A stretch of DNA of 64,000 bases from Caldicellulosiruptor naganoensis (GTDB taxonomy: Bacteria; Bacillota; Thermoanaerobacteria; Caldicellulosiruptorales; Caldicellulosiruptoraceae). The stretch spans positions 967,501 through 1,031,500 of the forward strand of contig NZ_CP113864.1 in assembly GCF_026914285.1 (NCBI RefSeq), read 5' to 3'. This document shows, piece after piece, positions 1 to 8,827 of the stretch. The notes beneath the pieces were generated by a model that was given only the letters and a program-made list of their open reading frames with translations, had not been told where the DNA came from and searched no databases. Within the stretch, counting starts at the first letter, position 1. Each line of letters begins with the position of its first letter. A program made the translations under genes and the position numbers.

Positions 1-375
1 TGGCGAGTTTTTTAACAGCAAAAAAATACATACCATTAAAAAAACAATGATATATACATCTAATGATGATACTCTCAGTTTAGGATTATTAGTCAAGATG
101 GACTTTAGGACAAACGCAAAAACAATTAATATAAAGAGGGCTTCATCCCATATGGATGCAAAAGTGGAAAGTACTCCAGCCTTTCTAAAAACAAAATCTA
201 CAAACGCATAAAGGACAACACCATATAAGAGCTTTGATGGGTCTTCAAATATAATTAGTACAAGTAAAAATAAACCTACTGCTAAAATAGCAATTTTTAA
301 CGACACCAAGCTACCTATAAGCCCAAATATAAAAATCAAAAATGCCATATAGTACAAACTTTTTCTTTCAACCAT
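1..375 (-). CDS. O-antigen ligase-like membrane protein, N-terminal part (runs off the window)
   Basis: This minus-strand frame opens with ATG at 373-375, preceded by AAAGGTGA about six bases upstream, and stays open to the window edge (125 residues visible). The visible part starts MVERKSLYYMAFLIFIFGLIG and is almost entirely hydrophobic, with at least four predicted membrane segments separated by short loops. Many short helices with few charged loops are typical of Wzy/O-antigen ligase polymerases, and the adjoining glycosyltransferase and nucleotide-sugar dehydrogenase suggest a surface polysaccharide locus. The diagnostic large periplasmic loop would lie in the missing C-terminal part, so the family call is an inference; another polytopic membrane protein is possible. 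Confidence 0.5.
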   Translation of the reverse strand, partial: MVERKSLYYMAFLIFIFGLIGSLVSLKIAILAVGLFLLVLIIFEDPSKLLYGVVLYAFVDFVFRKAGVLSTFASIWDEALFILIVFAFVLKSILTNNPKLRVSSLDVYIIVFLMVCIFLLLKNSP

Positions 376-403
376 TTTTTTCACCTTTCAACAAAGTTTC
401 TTT

Positions 404-913
404 TTAAGAAAAGATTTCATGGAAAAATCTTAGGATAAAGCTGTTTTTTGTGTATTTGCTGATGTTTTCTTGAAAGCTTAAAAAATTCAAGAATATCAGG
501 ATAAATAGAATTAAGACTTTAGCTAAGGAGATTCTATTTTTAATTACTTCACCAATGAAGAAACCTACGTAGAATGCAAATATGTAAAAGATGAAGATGA
601 AAATAGGTCTTTTTTTAAAAAGGATTATTTGACTTTTAAGAAGCTTGACCAAAAAGCTGTTTGTCCAAAACCTTCTGAACTTTTGAAGTATATTGAAAGA
701 TTTTGTAATACAGAAACCATAGAGGTTTTTGGCAGCCATCAAGAAAAAAGATGTACTTATGTATTTTTTCTTTGCCTCTTTTCTTACAAATTCGAATACT
801 ATAGAGTATCGGGAAAAGTAAAAAAGCTTTGATACAAGCTCGTAAATTCTACCTTCTTTTAAGAATTTATAGAGGGCTACTGCTATTTTGTATGCTACAC
901 TTTCCCTTATCAT
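404..913 (-). CDS. hypothetical membrane-associated protein
   Basis: This encodes 169 residues starting MIRESVAYKIAVALYKFLKE. I do not recognise the family. The first two thirds are basic and amphipathic; residues about 98-145 contain two strongly hydrophobic stretches separated by a charged turn (GEVIKNRISLAK), so the C-terminal half is probably membrane-inserted. It sits 28 bases upstream of the ligase-like gene and 12 bases downstream of the DUF4330 gene on the same strand, so the three look co-transcribed. A small membrane protein in a polysaccharide export or polymerisation operon is the most that context allows. Confidence 0.6.
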   Translation of the reverse strand: MIRESVAYKIAVALYKFLKEGRIYELVSKLFYFSRYSIVFEFVRKEAKKKYISTSFFLMAAKNLYGFCITKSFNILQKFRRFWTNSFLVKLLKSQIILFKKRPIFIFIFYIFAFYVGFFIGEVIKNRISLAKVLILFILIFLNFLSFQENISKYTKNSFILRFFHEIFS

Positions 914-925
914 TATTTCACATCC

Positions 926-1444
926 CTATTCTTTTACAATTTCAACACCAGTTACAACTCCAACAAGCTCGGTGGTCCTTGTCTTGACATAAAAAGTTTT
1001 GCCAACTCTCACTATTTGCTTGTCTAATTTTATGGTAGCTCCTTCAAGTGTTACATAGCCATAGATTGTAACATAGACATCTTTTTTGTATGGATGTTTT
1101 GCAACCACAATTTTTCCGTCTGATGAAGTTCTTTCGTATACTCCATCTTTGATTTGAATATCTTGGATGTACGATTTTGTCAAAGTGTTTCCAGTTACCA
1201 GAAAATCATTTTTGTGTAAAGAACCAGCCATGACAGGGTCAACGAGAGGTATCTTTACATTGATAATTGCTTCACCATGCTTGATCTCCACAAATTCATC
1301 CTGTGCCGCATTTTCAGAAGTCTTCCCATGTGAAGAAATCTTTGCAAACCCTACCCATGCAATGGTTACAATCAGCACAATTAAGATGAGGTCTACAATG
1401 TTGATAATTCCAAATAGCTTTCCTTTTTGGTCCACAATCTTCAT
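926..1444 (-). CDS. DUF4330 family single-pass membrane protein
   Basis: This 172-residue protein starts MKIVDQKGKLFGIINIVD. I chose ATG at 1442-1444 because GGAGGGG lies six bases upstream; an in-frame ATG five codons earlier would overlap that site. A short cytoplasmic tail is followed by one transmembrane helix (residues about 13-35) and an extracellular beta-rich domain. The LFGIINIVDL opening followed by one helix is the pattern I associate with DUF4330, a family of unknown function often near polysaccharide and lipid-linked sugar genes. It is the first gene of the minus-strand unit and diverges from the glycosyltransferase at 1599. Confidence 0.7.
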   Translation of the reverse strand: MKIVDQKGKLFGIINIVDLILIVLIVTIAWVGFAKISSHGKTSENAAQDEFVEIKHGEAIINVKIPLVDPVMAGSLHKNDFLVTGNTLTKSYIQDIQIKDGVYERTSSDGKIVVAKHPYKKDVYVTIYGYVTLEGATIKLDKQIVRVGKTFYVKTRTTELVGVVTGVEIVKE

Positions 1445-1477
1445 TATTTTCCCCTCCACATAAGATTTATCAAAACC

Positions 1478-1507
1478 ATAGTATTACAAATCATTTTGGT
1501 TGGTCAA
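1478..1507 (-). promoter_or_regulatory. putative sigma-A promoter for the DUF4330 unit
   Basis: On the minus strand, TTGACC (1502-1507) and TACTAT (1478-1483) are separated by 18 bases, close to the housekeeping consensus. It sits about 35 bases upstream of the chosen start and faces away from the promoter at 1527. Confidence 0.5.
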
Positions 1508-1526
1508 GAGATTTTATAATTTTTTG

Positions 1527-1556
1527 TTGACTGTACTGTCGAAAATGTTGTATCTT
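1527..1556 (+). promoter_or_regulatory. putative sigma-A promoter for the glycosyltransferase
   Basis: TTGACT (1527-1532) is followed after 18 bases by TATCTT (1551-1556), about 45 bases upstream of the start at 1599. The -35 box is near-perfect and the -10 box moderate. It forms a divergent pair with the minus-strand promoter. Confidence 0.45.
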
Positions 1557-1598
1557 AAAATCTGTAATAAAAATGCTAGAAGTTAAGGATGATAAAGG

Positions 1599-2765
1599 AT
1601 GATTGACATAATTTGTTTTTCAACAACACCATGGGATCCAATACCTACACGAAAACAACAGATAATGAAGAGAATGCCTGAAAACTGCAGAATATTTTAC
1701 TTGGACCCACCAGTTACTTACATTGGACCATTAAAAGACCCAAGCTTGAGGCCATATTTGACAAAGTTTAGAAAGTCTCCAAAAAGAATCAAAGAAAATC
1801 TATATGTCTTTGCACTACCTCCAATTATGCCTTTTTACAACAAAAAAAGGTCAATAAACAAATTCAATCAAAAAATGATAGCAAGGTTTGTGCAAGAAGT
1901 CATTTATCAAAACTTTGGTTTGAAGTCACCTATTATATGGACGTATATGCCTAACACAGTGGATATTTTGGAATACCTTCCATACGAATTTTTAATATAT
2001 GACTGTATAGACAAGCATTCAGAGTTTCAAGGTTTCATTAATAAACAGATTGTTGAGGAAATGGAAGATGAGCTTGCAAAAAAAAGCAATGTAGTTTTCA
2101 CAACAACAGTGGGGCTTTACAATAAACTCAAAAATCTAAATTCAAAAACATACCTTGTACCAAATGGTGCAGAGTTTGAGCATTTTAACAAGGCAGCACA
2201 AAGGCTTTCTGTGCCAGATATCATGAAGAATATACCTCATCCTATTTTTGGATTTGTAGGTGTTATTCACACATGGATTGATATACAGCTAATAGAGTAT
2301 TTAGCATCAAAAAGGAAAGATTGGTCATTTGTCCTGATTGGTCCTGTTGGAGCGGGTGTGAATGTAGATAATCTAAAGAAATACAAGAATGTTTATCTCT
2401 TAGGAAGAGTTGACCATCAAATATTGCCTCAATATGTTTCACAATTTGACGTGTGTTTAAATCTCTTTAGAGTTAATAAATTATCAGAAAATGTCAGCCC
2501 ATTGAAATTTTATGAGTATTTAGCAACTGGAAAGCCAATTGTCTCAACCTCAATGCCTCAGGTTGAAGAGTTTTCAGATGTTGTATATATTGGGAAAGAC
2601 TATGATGAGATATTGCAAAAGTGTGAAGAAGCAATTTCAGAGGTCAACGAAGGCAAAGATGAAAAGGTATTGAAAAGAATAGAATACGCAAGGCTTACCT
2701 CATGGGATAGTAGAGTAAGCCAGATACTTGAGATACTAAAGAGGGAAGGGATATATATTGAATAG
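1599..2765 (+). CDS. glycosyltransferase, GT-B fold (TuaH-like)
   Basis: This encodes 388 residues with an ATG start preceded by an AAGGATGATAAAGG ribosome site. The N-terminal half has the acceptor-domain pattern of teichuronic acid and capsule transferases (TPWDPIPTRKQQ, then IIWTYMP and LIYDCID), and the C-terminal half has the nucleotide-sugar-binding Rossmann domain (LVPNGAEFEHF near 183, FGFVGVIHTWID near 215, then SPLKFYEYLATGKPIVST near 304, with the acidic residue that usually contacts the sugar). No membrane segment or signal is visible, so it likely acts at the inner face on a lipid-linked acceptor. It overlaps the downstream dehydrogenase by eight bases, which suggests translational coupling. 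The exact sugar cannot be read from sequence. Confidence 0.85.
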   Translation: MIDIICFSTTPWDPIPTRKQQIMKRMPENCRIFYLDPPVTYIGPLKDPSLRPYLTKFRKSPKRIKENLYVFALPPIMPFYNKKRSINKFNQKMIARFVQEVIYQNFGLKSPIIWTYMPNTVDILEYLPYEFLIYDCIDKHSEFQGFINKQIVEEMEDELAKKSNVVFTTTVGLYNKLKNLNSKTYLVPNGAEFEHFNKAAQRLSVPDIMKNIPHPIFGFVGVIHTWIDIQLIEYLASKRKDWSFVLIGPVGAGVNVDNLKKYKNVYLLGRVDHQILPQYVSQFDVCLNLFRVNKLSENVSPLKFYEYLATGKPIVSTSMPQVEEFSDVVYIGKDYDEILQKCEEAISEVNEGKDEKVLKRIEYARLTSWDSRVSQILEILKREGIYIE

Positions 2766-4038
2766 CGTATGTGTAATTGGACTTGGATATGTAGGGTTGC
2801 CACTTGCCCTTTCTTTTGCAATGAAAGGTTATAAGGTTTACGGGGTTGACAGCAATCCAGAGTTAATTTGTGAGCTACAAAGAGGGAAAACTCATCATTT
2901 AGAGAGCTATGAAGGAAAGACAATCCAAGAAATTTTAAAAGATCAGCTACAAAATGGGAATTTTGTACCAATGCTTGATTATAAAGAGGCAATGAAAGCT
3001 TGTGATGACATTATAGTTACTGTGCCAATTCCAGTTTACGGTGGGAAACCGTACTATGAGTACTTGATTTCATGTGCAAAAGAAATAAAGGAAAACTTGA
3101 GAAAAAATCAACTGATTTTACTCAGATCCACAGTTGTGCCAGGTACAACAAGAAACATTTTCCTGCCAATATTAGAAGAAAGTGGCCTAAAATGTGGCAA
3201 AGACTTCTATTTAGCTTATGCATCTGAGAGGATTGCAGAGGGCAGAGCTTTTGAAGAATTTGAGAATATGCCGACAGCACTTGCTGGTTTTTGTGAGGTT
3301 AGCACAAAAAGAGCTATTGATTTGATAAAGGTGATTTGCAAGGCAGAAGTTGTGATTGCATCTTCTTTTGAGGTTGTGGAGACTGCAAAGGTAATTGAGA
3401 ATCTTCAAAGGGATATAAATATTGCTATGGTAAACGAGTTTGAAAGATTTACAAAAGCTATGAACTTAGATATCTTTGAGGTCATAAAAGTTGCAAATAC
3501 ACACAAAAGAGTAAATCTTCTTTATCCTGGACCGGGTGTAGGTGGTTTTTGTATTCCAAATGCATTTTATTATTTAAATGCAAAGGCAGAAGAGATAGGG
3601 GTGGAATTGAAACTATCTAAGACAGCAAGAATGTTCAACGAAGGAATTCCTGCCTATATCTCGGACCTTGTGATAAAGACAATTGAAAAGTATGGGGCTA
3701 AAAAGAAGGTTGCTGTGCTTGGGATTGCCATGAAAGATTATTCTTCTGACGACAGGCTCAGTCCTGCACTTGAGATCATTGAAATTTTACGACAACGTGG
3801 AGTTGAAGTAAAAGCGTTTGATCCTGCAGTAAAAAAGGAATATGAATTTAAGGTAGAGACCATGAGGGAAGCTTTAGAAGAAGTTGAAGTTGTTCTTATT
3901 TTAGCACGACAACATGGAATAGATTTTGAAAGGATTTTTGAGTTCATCCCACCAGAAAGAGCTATTGTAATTGACACAAGAGATGTGTTTACCCAGCAAC
4001 AGGCAAGAGAAAAAGGGTTTACTCTTGAGAAAATATAA
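2758..4038 (+). CDS. UDP-sugar dehydrogenase, UDP-N-acetylmannosamine/UDP-glucose 6-dehydrogenase family
   Basis: This encodes 426 residues from a TTG start, set by the GAGGGAAGGG site in the end of the preceding gene. It should oxidise the C6 hydroxyl of a nucleotide sugar to a carboxylate using NAD, giving uronic acid units for a surface polymer. Visible are the N-terminal NAD motif (VIGLGYVGLPLA), the LLRSTVVPGTTR segment, ASERIAEGRAFEEFENMPT as in WecC-type enzymes, the active-site segment GPGVGGFCIPNAFYY with its nucleophilic cysteine, and a C-terminal Rossmann domain (VAVLGIAMKDYSSDDRLSPA). The residue before the catalytic Cys is Phe where the family normally has His. A strong terminator-like hairpin follows. 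Confidence 0.88.
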   Translation: MNSVCVIGLGYVGLPLALSFAMKGYKVYGVDSNPELICELQRGKTHHLESYEGKTIQEILKDQLQNGNFVPMLDYKEAMKACDDIIVTVPIPVYGGKPYYEYLISCAKEIKENLRKNQLILLRSTVVPGTTRNIFLPILEESGLKCGKDFYLAYASERIAEGRAFEEFENMPTALAGFCEVSTKRAIDLIKVICKAEVVIASSFEVVETAKVIENLQRDINIAMVNEFERFTKAMNLDIFEVIKVANTHKRVNLLYPGPGVGGFCIPNAFYYLNAKAEEIGVELKLSKTARMFNEGIPAYISDLVIKTIEKYGAKKKVAVLGIAMKDYSSDDRLSPALEIIEILRQRGVEVKAFDPAVKKEYEFKVETMREALEEVEVVLILARQHGIDFERIFEFIPPERAIVIDTRDVFTQQQAREKGFTLEKI

Positions 4039-4062
4039 CCTAAAATAGCTGTCAAGAATGAA

Positions 4063-4098
4063 AAATGGGGTCTTGGCAAAATTGCCAAGACCCCATTT
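4063..4098 (+). terminator. perfect inverted repeat, rho-independent terminator-like
   Basis: A 17-base stem with AAATGGGGTCTTGGCAA as left arm and a perfect complementary right arm ends the dehydrogenase unit. The T-tract after it is short (TTTGG), so termination strength is uncertain. Confidence 0.65.
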
Positions 4099-4159
4099 GG
4101 ATATAGACTTTCAAAATAAAATTTGGGGGGTTTTGCAAAAAAGATTATAGCAAAAAAAT

Positions 4160-4189
4160 TTGAACATGTTAATATTAATATGCTATAAT
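4160..4189 (+). promoter_or_regulatory. sigma-A promoter of rpsB-tsf
   Basis: TTGAAC (4160-4165), an 18-base spacer and a perfect TATAAT (4184-4189) preceded by TGC. Transcription would start near 4196 and give a leader of about 100 bases before rpsB. Confidence 0.75.
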
Positions 4190-4212
4190 ATTGTCAGTTT
4201 TGTGAAAAAGCA

Positions 4213-4259
4213 GAGCCGGAAATCTTCGGTGGAAGGCGAAATGCCTTTCTCTCCGGCTC
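4213..4259 (+). promoter_or_regulatory. structured rpsB leader, probable autoregulatory element
   Basis: Between promoter and start codon, GAGCCGGA (4213-4220) pairs with TCCGGCTC (4252-4259), enclosing a smaller hairpin AAGGC/GCCTT (4233-4247). The compact two-stem leader directly upstream of rpsB resembles ribosomal protein leaders that bind their own product. I infer S2 autoregulation from position and structure; no covariation was tested. Confidence 0.5.
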
Positions 4260-4294
4260 GAAGAAAAACCGAATTGAGGGAGGTAAAAAGAAAA

Positions 4295-5077
4295 ATGCCA
4301 GTTTTGACAATGAAACAGCTTTTAGAAGCAGGTGTTCACTTTGGTCATCAGACACGCAGATGGAATCCCAAGATGGCAGAGTATATCTTTACAGAGAGAA
4401 ACGGTATTTACATCATTGACCTTCAGAAGACTGTAAAAAAGATGGACGAAGCATATGAGTTTGTAAAGTCTCAGGTGAGAGAAGGTAAAATTATCCTTTT
4501 TGTTGGAACTAAAAAACAAGCTCAGGAGACAATCAAAGAAGAGGCAGAAAGATGTGGTATGTACTACATCAATCAAAGATGGCTTGGTGGACTTTTAACA
4601 AACTTCAGAACAATCAAAACAAGAATTGAAAGATTAAAAGAACTTCAGAGGATGGAAGAAGATGGCACATTTGAGGTTCTTCCAAAGAAAGAGGTAAACC
4701 TATTGAGGAAAGAAAAGGAAAGACTTTTGAAGTACCTTGGTGGAATACAGAATATGCCAAGGCTTCCTGATATTTTATATATAGTTGACCCAAGAAAAGA
4801 GAGAAATGCAGTGCTCGAGGCAAGAAAGCTTGGGATTCCGATAGTTGCTATTGTAGACACAAACTGTGACCCTGATGAAATTGACTATGTAATTCCGGGT
4901 AATGATGATGCAATAAGGGCAGTAAAACTAATTACCTCTAAAATTGCAGATGCTGTGATTGAGGGGAGAGAAGGAGAACAGTTTGCACCTGCTTCAAGTC
5001 AAAAGGAAAAGGAAGAGGCTAAAGTTCAAGAAACTCAAGAAGTTGAAGATAACAATGATGATGTTATAGATGAATAA
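4295..5077 (+). CDS. rpsB: 30S ribosomal protein S2
   Basis: This encodes 260 residues. The ATG at 4295 is preceded by GAGGGAGGT and begins [20 protein letters not shown], the canonical S2 start; the frame is open further upstream but that part is the leader RNA. Conserved S2 blocks follow: [34 protein letters not shown] and [20 protein letters not shown]2 binds late on the small subunit and is needed for S1-type mRNA contacts in many bacteria. The C-terminal 40 residues are charged and acidic and extend past the conserved core. It is followed by tsf after 52 bases, the standard bacterial order. Confidence 0.98.
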   Translation: MPVLTMKQLLEAGVHFGHQTRRWNPKMAEYIFTERNGIYIIDLQKTVKKMDEAYEFVKSQVREGKIILFVGTKKQAQETIKEEAERCGMYYINQRWLGGLLTNFRTIKTRIERLKELQRMEEDGTFEVLPKKEVNLLRKEKERLLKYLGGIQNMPRLPDILYIVDPRKERNAVLEARKLGIPIVAIVDTNCDPDEIDYVIPGNDDAIRAVKLITSKIADAVIEGREGEQFAPASSQKEKEEAKVQETQEVEDNNDDVIDE

Positions 5078-5129
5078 TAATTTGTTTTTGTGCTCGGCGG
5101 TAAAATAAAGTACAGGAGGGATTTTTAAC

Positions 5130-5744
5130 ATGATCAGTGCTGAAATGGTAAAAGAACTGCGTGAGAAAACTGGTGCTGGAATGATGGACTGCAAAAAGGC
5201 GTTAGAAGATGCCAATGGCGATATGGAAAAGGCAATTGAGCTACTTAGGGAAAGAGGACTTGCAAAGGCAGCAAAGAAGGCATCAAGAGTTGCTGCAGAA
5301 GGCATTGTAGAAAGCTATATCCATGGCAATGGTCGAATTGGCGTTTTGGTTGAAATCAACTGCGAGACAGACTTTGTTGCAAGAAATGAAGAGTTTAGAC
5401 AGTTTGCAAAAGATATTGCTATGCAGATTGCAGCTGCAAATCCAAAGTATGTATCAAGGGAAGAAATTCCTCAGGATGTTATTGAAAAAGAAAAGGCAAT
5501 ATTAAGACAGCAGGCACTTAACGAGGGAAAGCCTGAACATGTGGTTGACAGAATTGTTGAAGGGAGACTTGAAAAATTCTTTGAAGAAGTATGTTTGCTT
5601 GAGCAGCCTTGGATTAAAAACCCTGATATGAAGATAAAGGATTTGCTTGCAGAGAAGATTGCAAAGATAGGAGAGAATATTGTCATAAGAAGATTTGCAA
5701 GATTTGAAAGAGGAGAAGGAATTGAAAAGGCTACTTCTTGCTAA
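5130..5744 (+). CDS. tsf: translation elongation factor Ts
   Basis: This encodes 204 residues with an AGGAGGG site. EF-Ts exchanges GDP for GTP on EF-Tu. The N-terminal UBA-like domain is clear ([21 protein letters not shown]), followed by the core motif [16 protein letters not shown] that contacts EF-Tu. At about 200 residues it is the short form with a single core subdomain, as in Thermus and Thermotoga, rather than the roughly 280-residue E. coli form. It shares the rpsB promoter and ends in a strong terminator. Confidence 0.97.
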   Translation: MISAEMVKELREKTGAGMMDCKKALEDANGDMEKAIELLRERGLAKAAKKASRVAAEGIVESYIHGNGRIGVLVEINCETDFVARNEEFRQFAKDIAMQIAAANPKYVSREEIPQDVIEKEKAILRQQALNEGKPEHVVDRIVEGRLEKFFEEVCLLEQPWIKNPDMKIKDLLAEKIAKIGENIVIRRFARFERGEGIEKATSC

Positions 5745-5763
5745 TCTTTAAATATAGTAAGAG

Positions 5764-5802
5764 AAGGGAACACTATTTTTAAAAGTGGTGTTCCCTTTTT
5801 TT
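5764..5802 (+). terminator. rho-independent terminator after tsf
   Basis: AAGGGAACAC pairs with GTGTTCCCTT across an AT-rich loop, followed by a run of seven T. It closes the rpsB-tsf unit. Confidence 0.9.
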
Positions 5803-5814
5803 GAGCAAAAACTC

Positions 5815-5844
5815 TTGATAACTCTATGCTTTTGTTTGTAAAAT
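5815..5844 (+). promoter_or_regulatory. putative sigma-A promoter of pyrH-frr
   Basis: TTGATA (5815-5820) and TAAAAT (5839-5844) with an 18-base spacer and a TG just before the -10 box, about 30 bases upstream of pyrH. Confidence 0.6.
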
Positions 5845-5872
5845 ATTATCATGGAGAAGGAGAAGATAAAAA

Positions 5873-6592
5873 ATGGTTGAACCTAAATACAAAAGGGTAA
5901 TATTAAAATTAAGTGGAGAAGCACTGGGAGGGGAAAAGGGATTTGGTATTGATTGGGAAGTTGTTGAATCTATTGCTGAGGAGATAGCACAGGTAAGGGA
6001 ACTTGGCGTTGAGGTTGCTGTAGTGGTTGGCGGTGGTAACTTCTTCAGAGGAAGAAGCGCTGATCACATTGACAGGGCAACTGCTGACTACATGGGGATG
6101 CTCGCAACTGTTATTAACTCTCTTGCACTTCAGAGCATTCTTGAAAAAAGAGGAGTGCCAACAAGAGTCCAGAGCGCAATTGAGATGAGACAGATTGCAG
6201 AGCCTTATATTAGACGTCGTGCAATAAGGCACTTAGAAAAAGGAAGAGTAGTAATATTTGCATGTGGAACAGGCAATCCTTTCTTTTCAACAGACACGGC
6301 AGCAGCACTGAGAGCTGCCGAAATTGACGCTGAGGCAATTTTGCTTGCTAAAAGAGTTGACGGTGTTTATGATAGTGACCCAAAAAAGAATCCAAATGCT
6401 AAAAAGTATGACTTTATAACTTACTTAGATGTTATCAACCAACGACTTGAGGTAATGGACTCAACAGCCACCTCTATGTGTATGGACAATAAAATTCCAA
6501 TTGTGGTTTTTGAGCTTGCAAGAGGAAATATCATTAAGGCTGTTATGGGTGAAAACATAGGAACATTAGTAAATGTAAAGGAGGAAAGATAA
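5873..6592 (+). CDS. pyrH: UMP kinase
   Basis: This encodes 239 residues, ATG preceded by GGAGAAGGAGAAG. UMP kinase phosphorylates UMP to UDP, the entry to all pyrimidine nucleotides, and belongs to the amino acid kinase fold. Visible motifs are [16 protein letters not shown] at the phosphate-binding N terminus, [14 protein letters not shown], the base and activator contact region [20 protein letters not shown], and [20 protein letters not shown] kinases of this type are hexameric and allosterically activated by GTP. It precedes frr by one base, the usual pairing in Firmicutes. Confidence 0.97.
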   Translation: MVEPKYKRVILKLSGEALGGEKGFGIDWEVVESIAEEIAQVRELGVEVAVVVGGGNFFRGRSADHIDRATADYMGMLATVINSLALQSILEKRGVPTRVQSAIEMRQIAEPYIRRRAIRHLEKGRVVIFACGTGNPFFSTDTAAALRAAEIDAEAILLAKRVDGVYDSDPKKNPNAKKYDFITYLDVINQRLEVMDSTATSMCMDNKIPIVVFELARGNIIKAVMGENIGTLVNVKEER

Positions 6593-6593
6593 T

Positions 6594-7148
6594 ATGCCAG
6601 AGCCTATACAAGTGGCTGAAGAGAAGATGAAAAAAGCAGTGGAAACTTTGAAACGAGAGTTTGCAACAGTCAAAGCAGGAAGAGCAAATCCTCATATCTT
6701 AGACAAAGTTATGGTAGACTACTATGGTGTTCCTACTCCAATTCCTCAGCTTGCGAGCATTACTGTTCCAGAGGCGAGAATGATTGTCATCCAGCCTTGG
6801 GAAGCAAAAATGCTAAAAGAGATTGAAAAAGCAATTCAAAAGGCAGACCTTGGCGTGAACCCAGCAAACGATGGCAAGGTGATAAGGCTTATATTCCCTG
6901 AACTTACTGAGGAGAGACGAAAAGAGCTTGTAAAACAGGTAAAAAAGATGGCAGAAGATGCAAAGGTTGCAATTAGGAACATCAGAAGAGAGGCACTTGA
7001 TGAATACAGAAAGATGAAAAAGAACAATGAAATTACAGAAGATGACCTGAAAGACGCTGAAGAGGATGTGCAAAAACTGCACGACAAATACATAGAACAG
7101 ATTGAAAAGCTTTTGAGTGCAAAGGAAAAAGAGATAATGGAGGTATAA
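6594..7148 (+). CDS. frr: ribosome recycling factor
   Basis: This encodes 184 residues, starting [20 protein letters not shown], the standard RRF length. With EF-G it splits post-termination ribosomes. The conserved segments are [34 protein letters not shown] in two parts of the hinge region, [14 protein letters not shown], and the charged C-terminal helices ([22 protein letters not shown]). It sits directly behind pyrH with its own GGAGG-type site inside the pyrH end, and a terminator follows. Confidence 0.97.
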   Translation: MPEPIQVAEEKMKKAVETLKREFATVKAGRANPHILDKVMVDYYGVPTPIPQLASITVPEARMIVIQPWEAKMLKEIEKAIQKADLGVNPANDGKVIRLIFPELTEERRKELVKQVKKMAEDAKVAIRNIRREALDEYRKMKKNNEITEDDLKDAEEDVQKLHDKYIEQIEKLLSAKEKEIMEV

Positions 7149-7167
7149 AATTTAAAAAAGCATTTGG

Positions 7168-7198
7168 CGGGGTTTTTAAAATCCCCGTTATTTTTTTA
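7168..7198 (+). terminator. rho-independent terminator after frr
   Basis: CGGGG (7168-7172) pairs with CCCCG (7183-7187) and is followed by TTATTTTTTT. The stem is short but GC-rich. It may only attenuate read-through into uppS, which starts about 50 bases later without an obvious separate promoter. Confidence 0.7.
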
Positions 7199-7245
7199 AA
7201 CTTTGAAGCTTGTTTAGAAAAAGAAAGAGAGGGCTTTTGAAAGAT

Positions 7246-7992
7246 ATGTTTGAGTTTTTTAAAAAAAAGAAAATTTCTATTGACAAAGAGAAAATGCCAA
7301 AGCACATTGCAATTATTATGGACGGAAATGGTAGGTGGGCAAGAAAAAGAGGTCTGCCACGTTCAGCTGGGCACAGAGTTGGTGCGCAAAAATTAAAAGA
7401 AATAGTCTTGTTTGCTGATGAAATTGGTTTAAAATATCTTACAGTGTATGCCTTTTCAACAGAGAATTGGAAAAGACCGAAAGATGAAGTTGAAAATCTT
7501 ATGAATCTTCTTCGAGAGTTTTTTGATACAGAGATAGAGAATCTCATCAATAAAACACAGATAAAAATCAGAGTCATAGGAGATATTTCAAAACTTGACA
7601 AGGATATTCAAGAAAGAATTGCAAGTGCTGAAGAGAGGACAAAGGATAAAACTGGCCTTTGTGTTGTGATAGCACTCAACTATGGCGGCAGAAGTGAAAT
7701 CATAAATGCGGTAAAAAATTTGGCTTTGGATATTAAGAGTGGTAAAATTGATATCGAAGCCATTGATGAAGAACTTTTTAGAAACTATCTTTACACAAAA
7801 GACATTCCTGACCCCGACCTTCTGATTCGTCCAAGTGGCGAGATGAGGGTTTCTAACTTTCTTCTGTGGCAGATATCTTATACTGAATTCTGGTTTTCAA
7901 ATGTGCTATGGCCAGACTTTAAAAAAGAGCATCTCTTGAAAGCTATCGAAGACTACCAGAAAAGGGAAAGAAGATTTGGTGGCGTGAAATAG
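7246..7992 (+). CDS. uppS: undecaprenyl diphosphate synthase
   Basis: This encodes about 248 residues from ATG 7246; a TTG at 7237 is an alternative, since GAGAGGG at 7226-7233 lies between the ideal distances for both. The enzyme adds eight cis isoprene units to farnesyl diphosphate to make the lipid carrier for cell-wall and polysaccharide synthesis. Motifs in order: HIAIIMDGNGRWARKRG with the catalytic Asp and diphosphate-binding residues, GHRVGAQKLKEIV, LTVYAFSTENWKRP, VVIALNYGGRSEI, and DPDLLIRPSGEMRVSNFLLWQ. It heads the operon through polC, placing the carrier lipid beside dxr and ispG, which supply its precursor. Confidence 0.95.
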   Translation: MFEFFKKKKISIDKEKMPKHIAIIMDGNGRWARKRGLPRSAGHRVGAQKLKEIVLFADEIGLKYLTVYAFSTENWKRPKDEVENLMNLLREFFDTEIENLINKTQIKIRVIGDISKLDKDIQERIASAEERTKDKTGLCVVIALNYGGRSEIINAVKNLALDIKSGKIDIEAIDEELFRNYLYTKDIPDPDLLIRPSGEMRVSNFLLWQISYTEFWFSNVLWPDFKKEHLLKAIEDYQKRERRFGGVK

Positions 7993-8010
7993 CTTTTTGG
8001 AGGCAAGGTC

Positions 8011-8796
8011 ATGAAAGAAAGGATAATTACAGCTATTTGGGGAATAGGTTTAGTTGCTGCAGCCAATCTTTTAGGTGGCATTGTGCTTAAACTTTTTGGA
8101 ATTGCTGTAGCACTGGTTAGCGTTTATGAGTTATTGACGATTTATAAAGTAGAAAAGTACATGATTTATACAACTTGTGCTTTTGCCATTATTTTTTTTA
8201 TAACTCCATTTGACTTTTTGACAAAACTCTTTATTGTTTTCATTGCTCTATTTTTATTTTCATTTATAGAGAGCTTCAGAAACGAGATTGCAGCGAAAAA
8301 CATAATGTATTCCATTTTTTCTTTTATATACATCGTCTTGCCTATTTTCTTTTTAGTTTCACTATATGAGCTTGAAAATGGGAAAAAGCTTATTTGGCTT
8401 CCTTATCTTGTATGCTGGGCAACTGATACCTTTGCGTACTTTATCGGCATAACAATTGGAAGACGAAGAATATGGAGCAATATAAGTCCTAAAAAGAGCT
8501 TAGAAGGATTTTTAGGTGGTATAACTGGTGGCGTGATTGCCGTTTGGTTTTATTTGGTTATTATGAATCACACAAATTTTGATCTCAATGTTTTTCTGGC
8601 AGGTATAATTGTAGGTAGTAGTCTTTCAGTTGTTGCTCACACAGGTGATTTGTTTGCTTCTATGCTAAAGAGGGACCAAAACAAAAAAGACTTTGGATTT
8701 GTTTTACCAGGGCATGGCGGTGTTCTGGACAGGTTTGACAGTCTGATAATGGTCGCGCCAATAATATACCTTTTTGCCAAGATGGGAATACTTTGA
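8011..8796 (+). CDS. cdsA: phosphatidate cytidylyltransferase
   Basis: This encodes 261 residues, ATG preceded by TTTTGGAGG. It makes CDP-diacylglycerol from phosphatidate and CTP at the membrane. Six to eight hydrophobic helices are visible, and the C-terminal signature is present as SPKKSLEGFLGG followed by HTGDLFASMLKRDQNKKDFG and PGHGGVLDRFDSLI, containing the conserved Asp and metal-binding residues. It follows uppS after 18 bases, the common Firmicute order. Confidence 0.95.
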   Translation: MKERIITAIWGIGLVAAANLLGGIVLKLFGIAVALVSVYELLTIYKVEKYMIYTTCAFAIIFFITPFDFLTKLFIVFIALFLFSFIESFRNEIAAKNIMYSIFSFIYIVLPIFFLVSLYELENGKKLIWLPYLVCWATDTFAYFIGITIGRRRIWSNISPKKSLEGFLGGITGGVIAVWFYLVIMNHTNFDLNVFLAGIIVGSSLSVVAHTGDLFASMLKRDQNKKDFGFVLPGHGGVLDRFDSLIMVAPIIYLFAKMGIL

Positions 8797-8827
8797 TCCT
8801 ATCTTGCTTTAAAGGAGAGTTAAAGGG

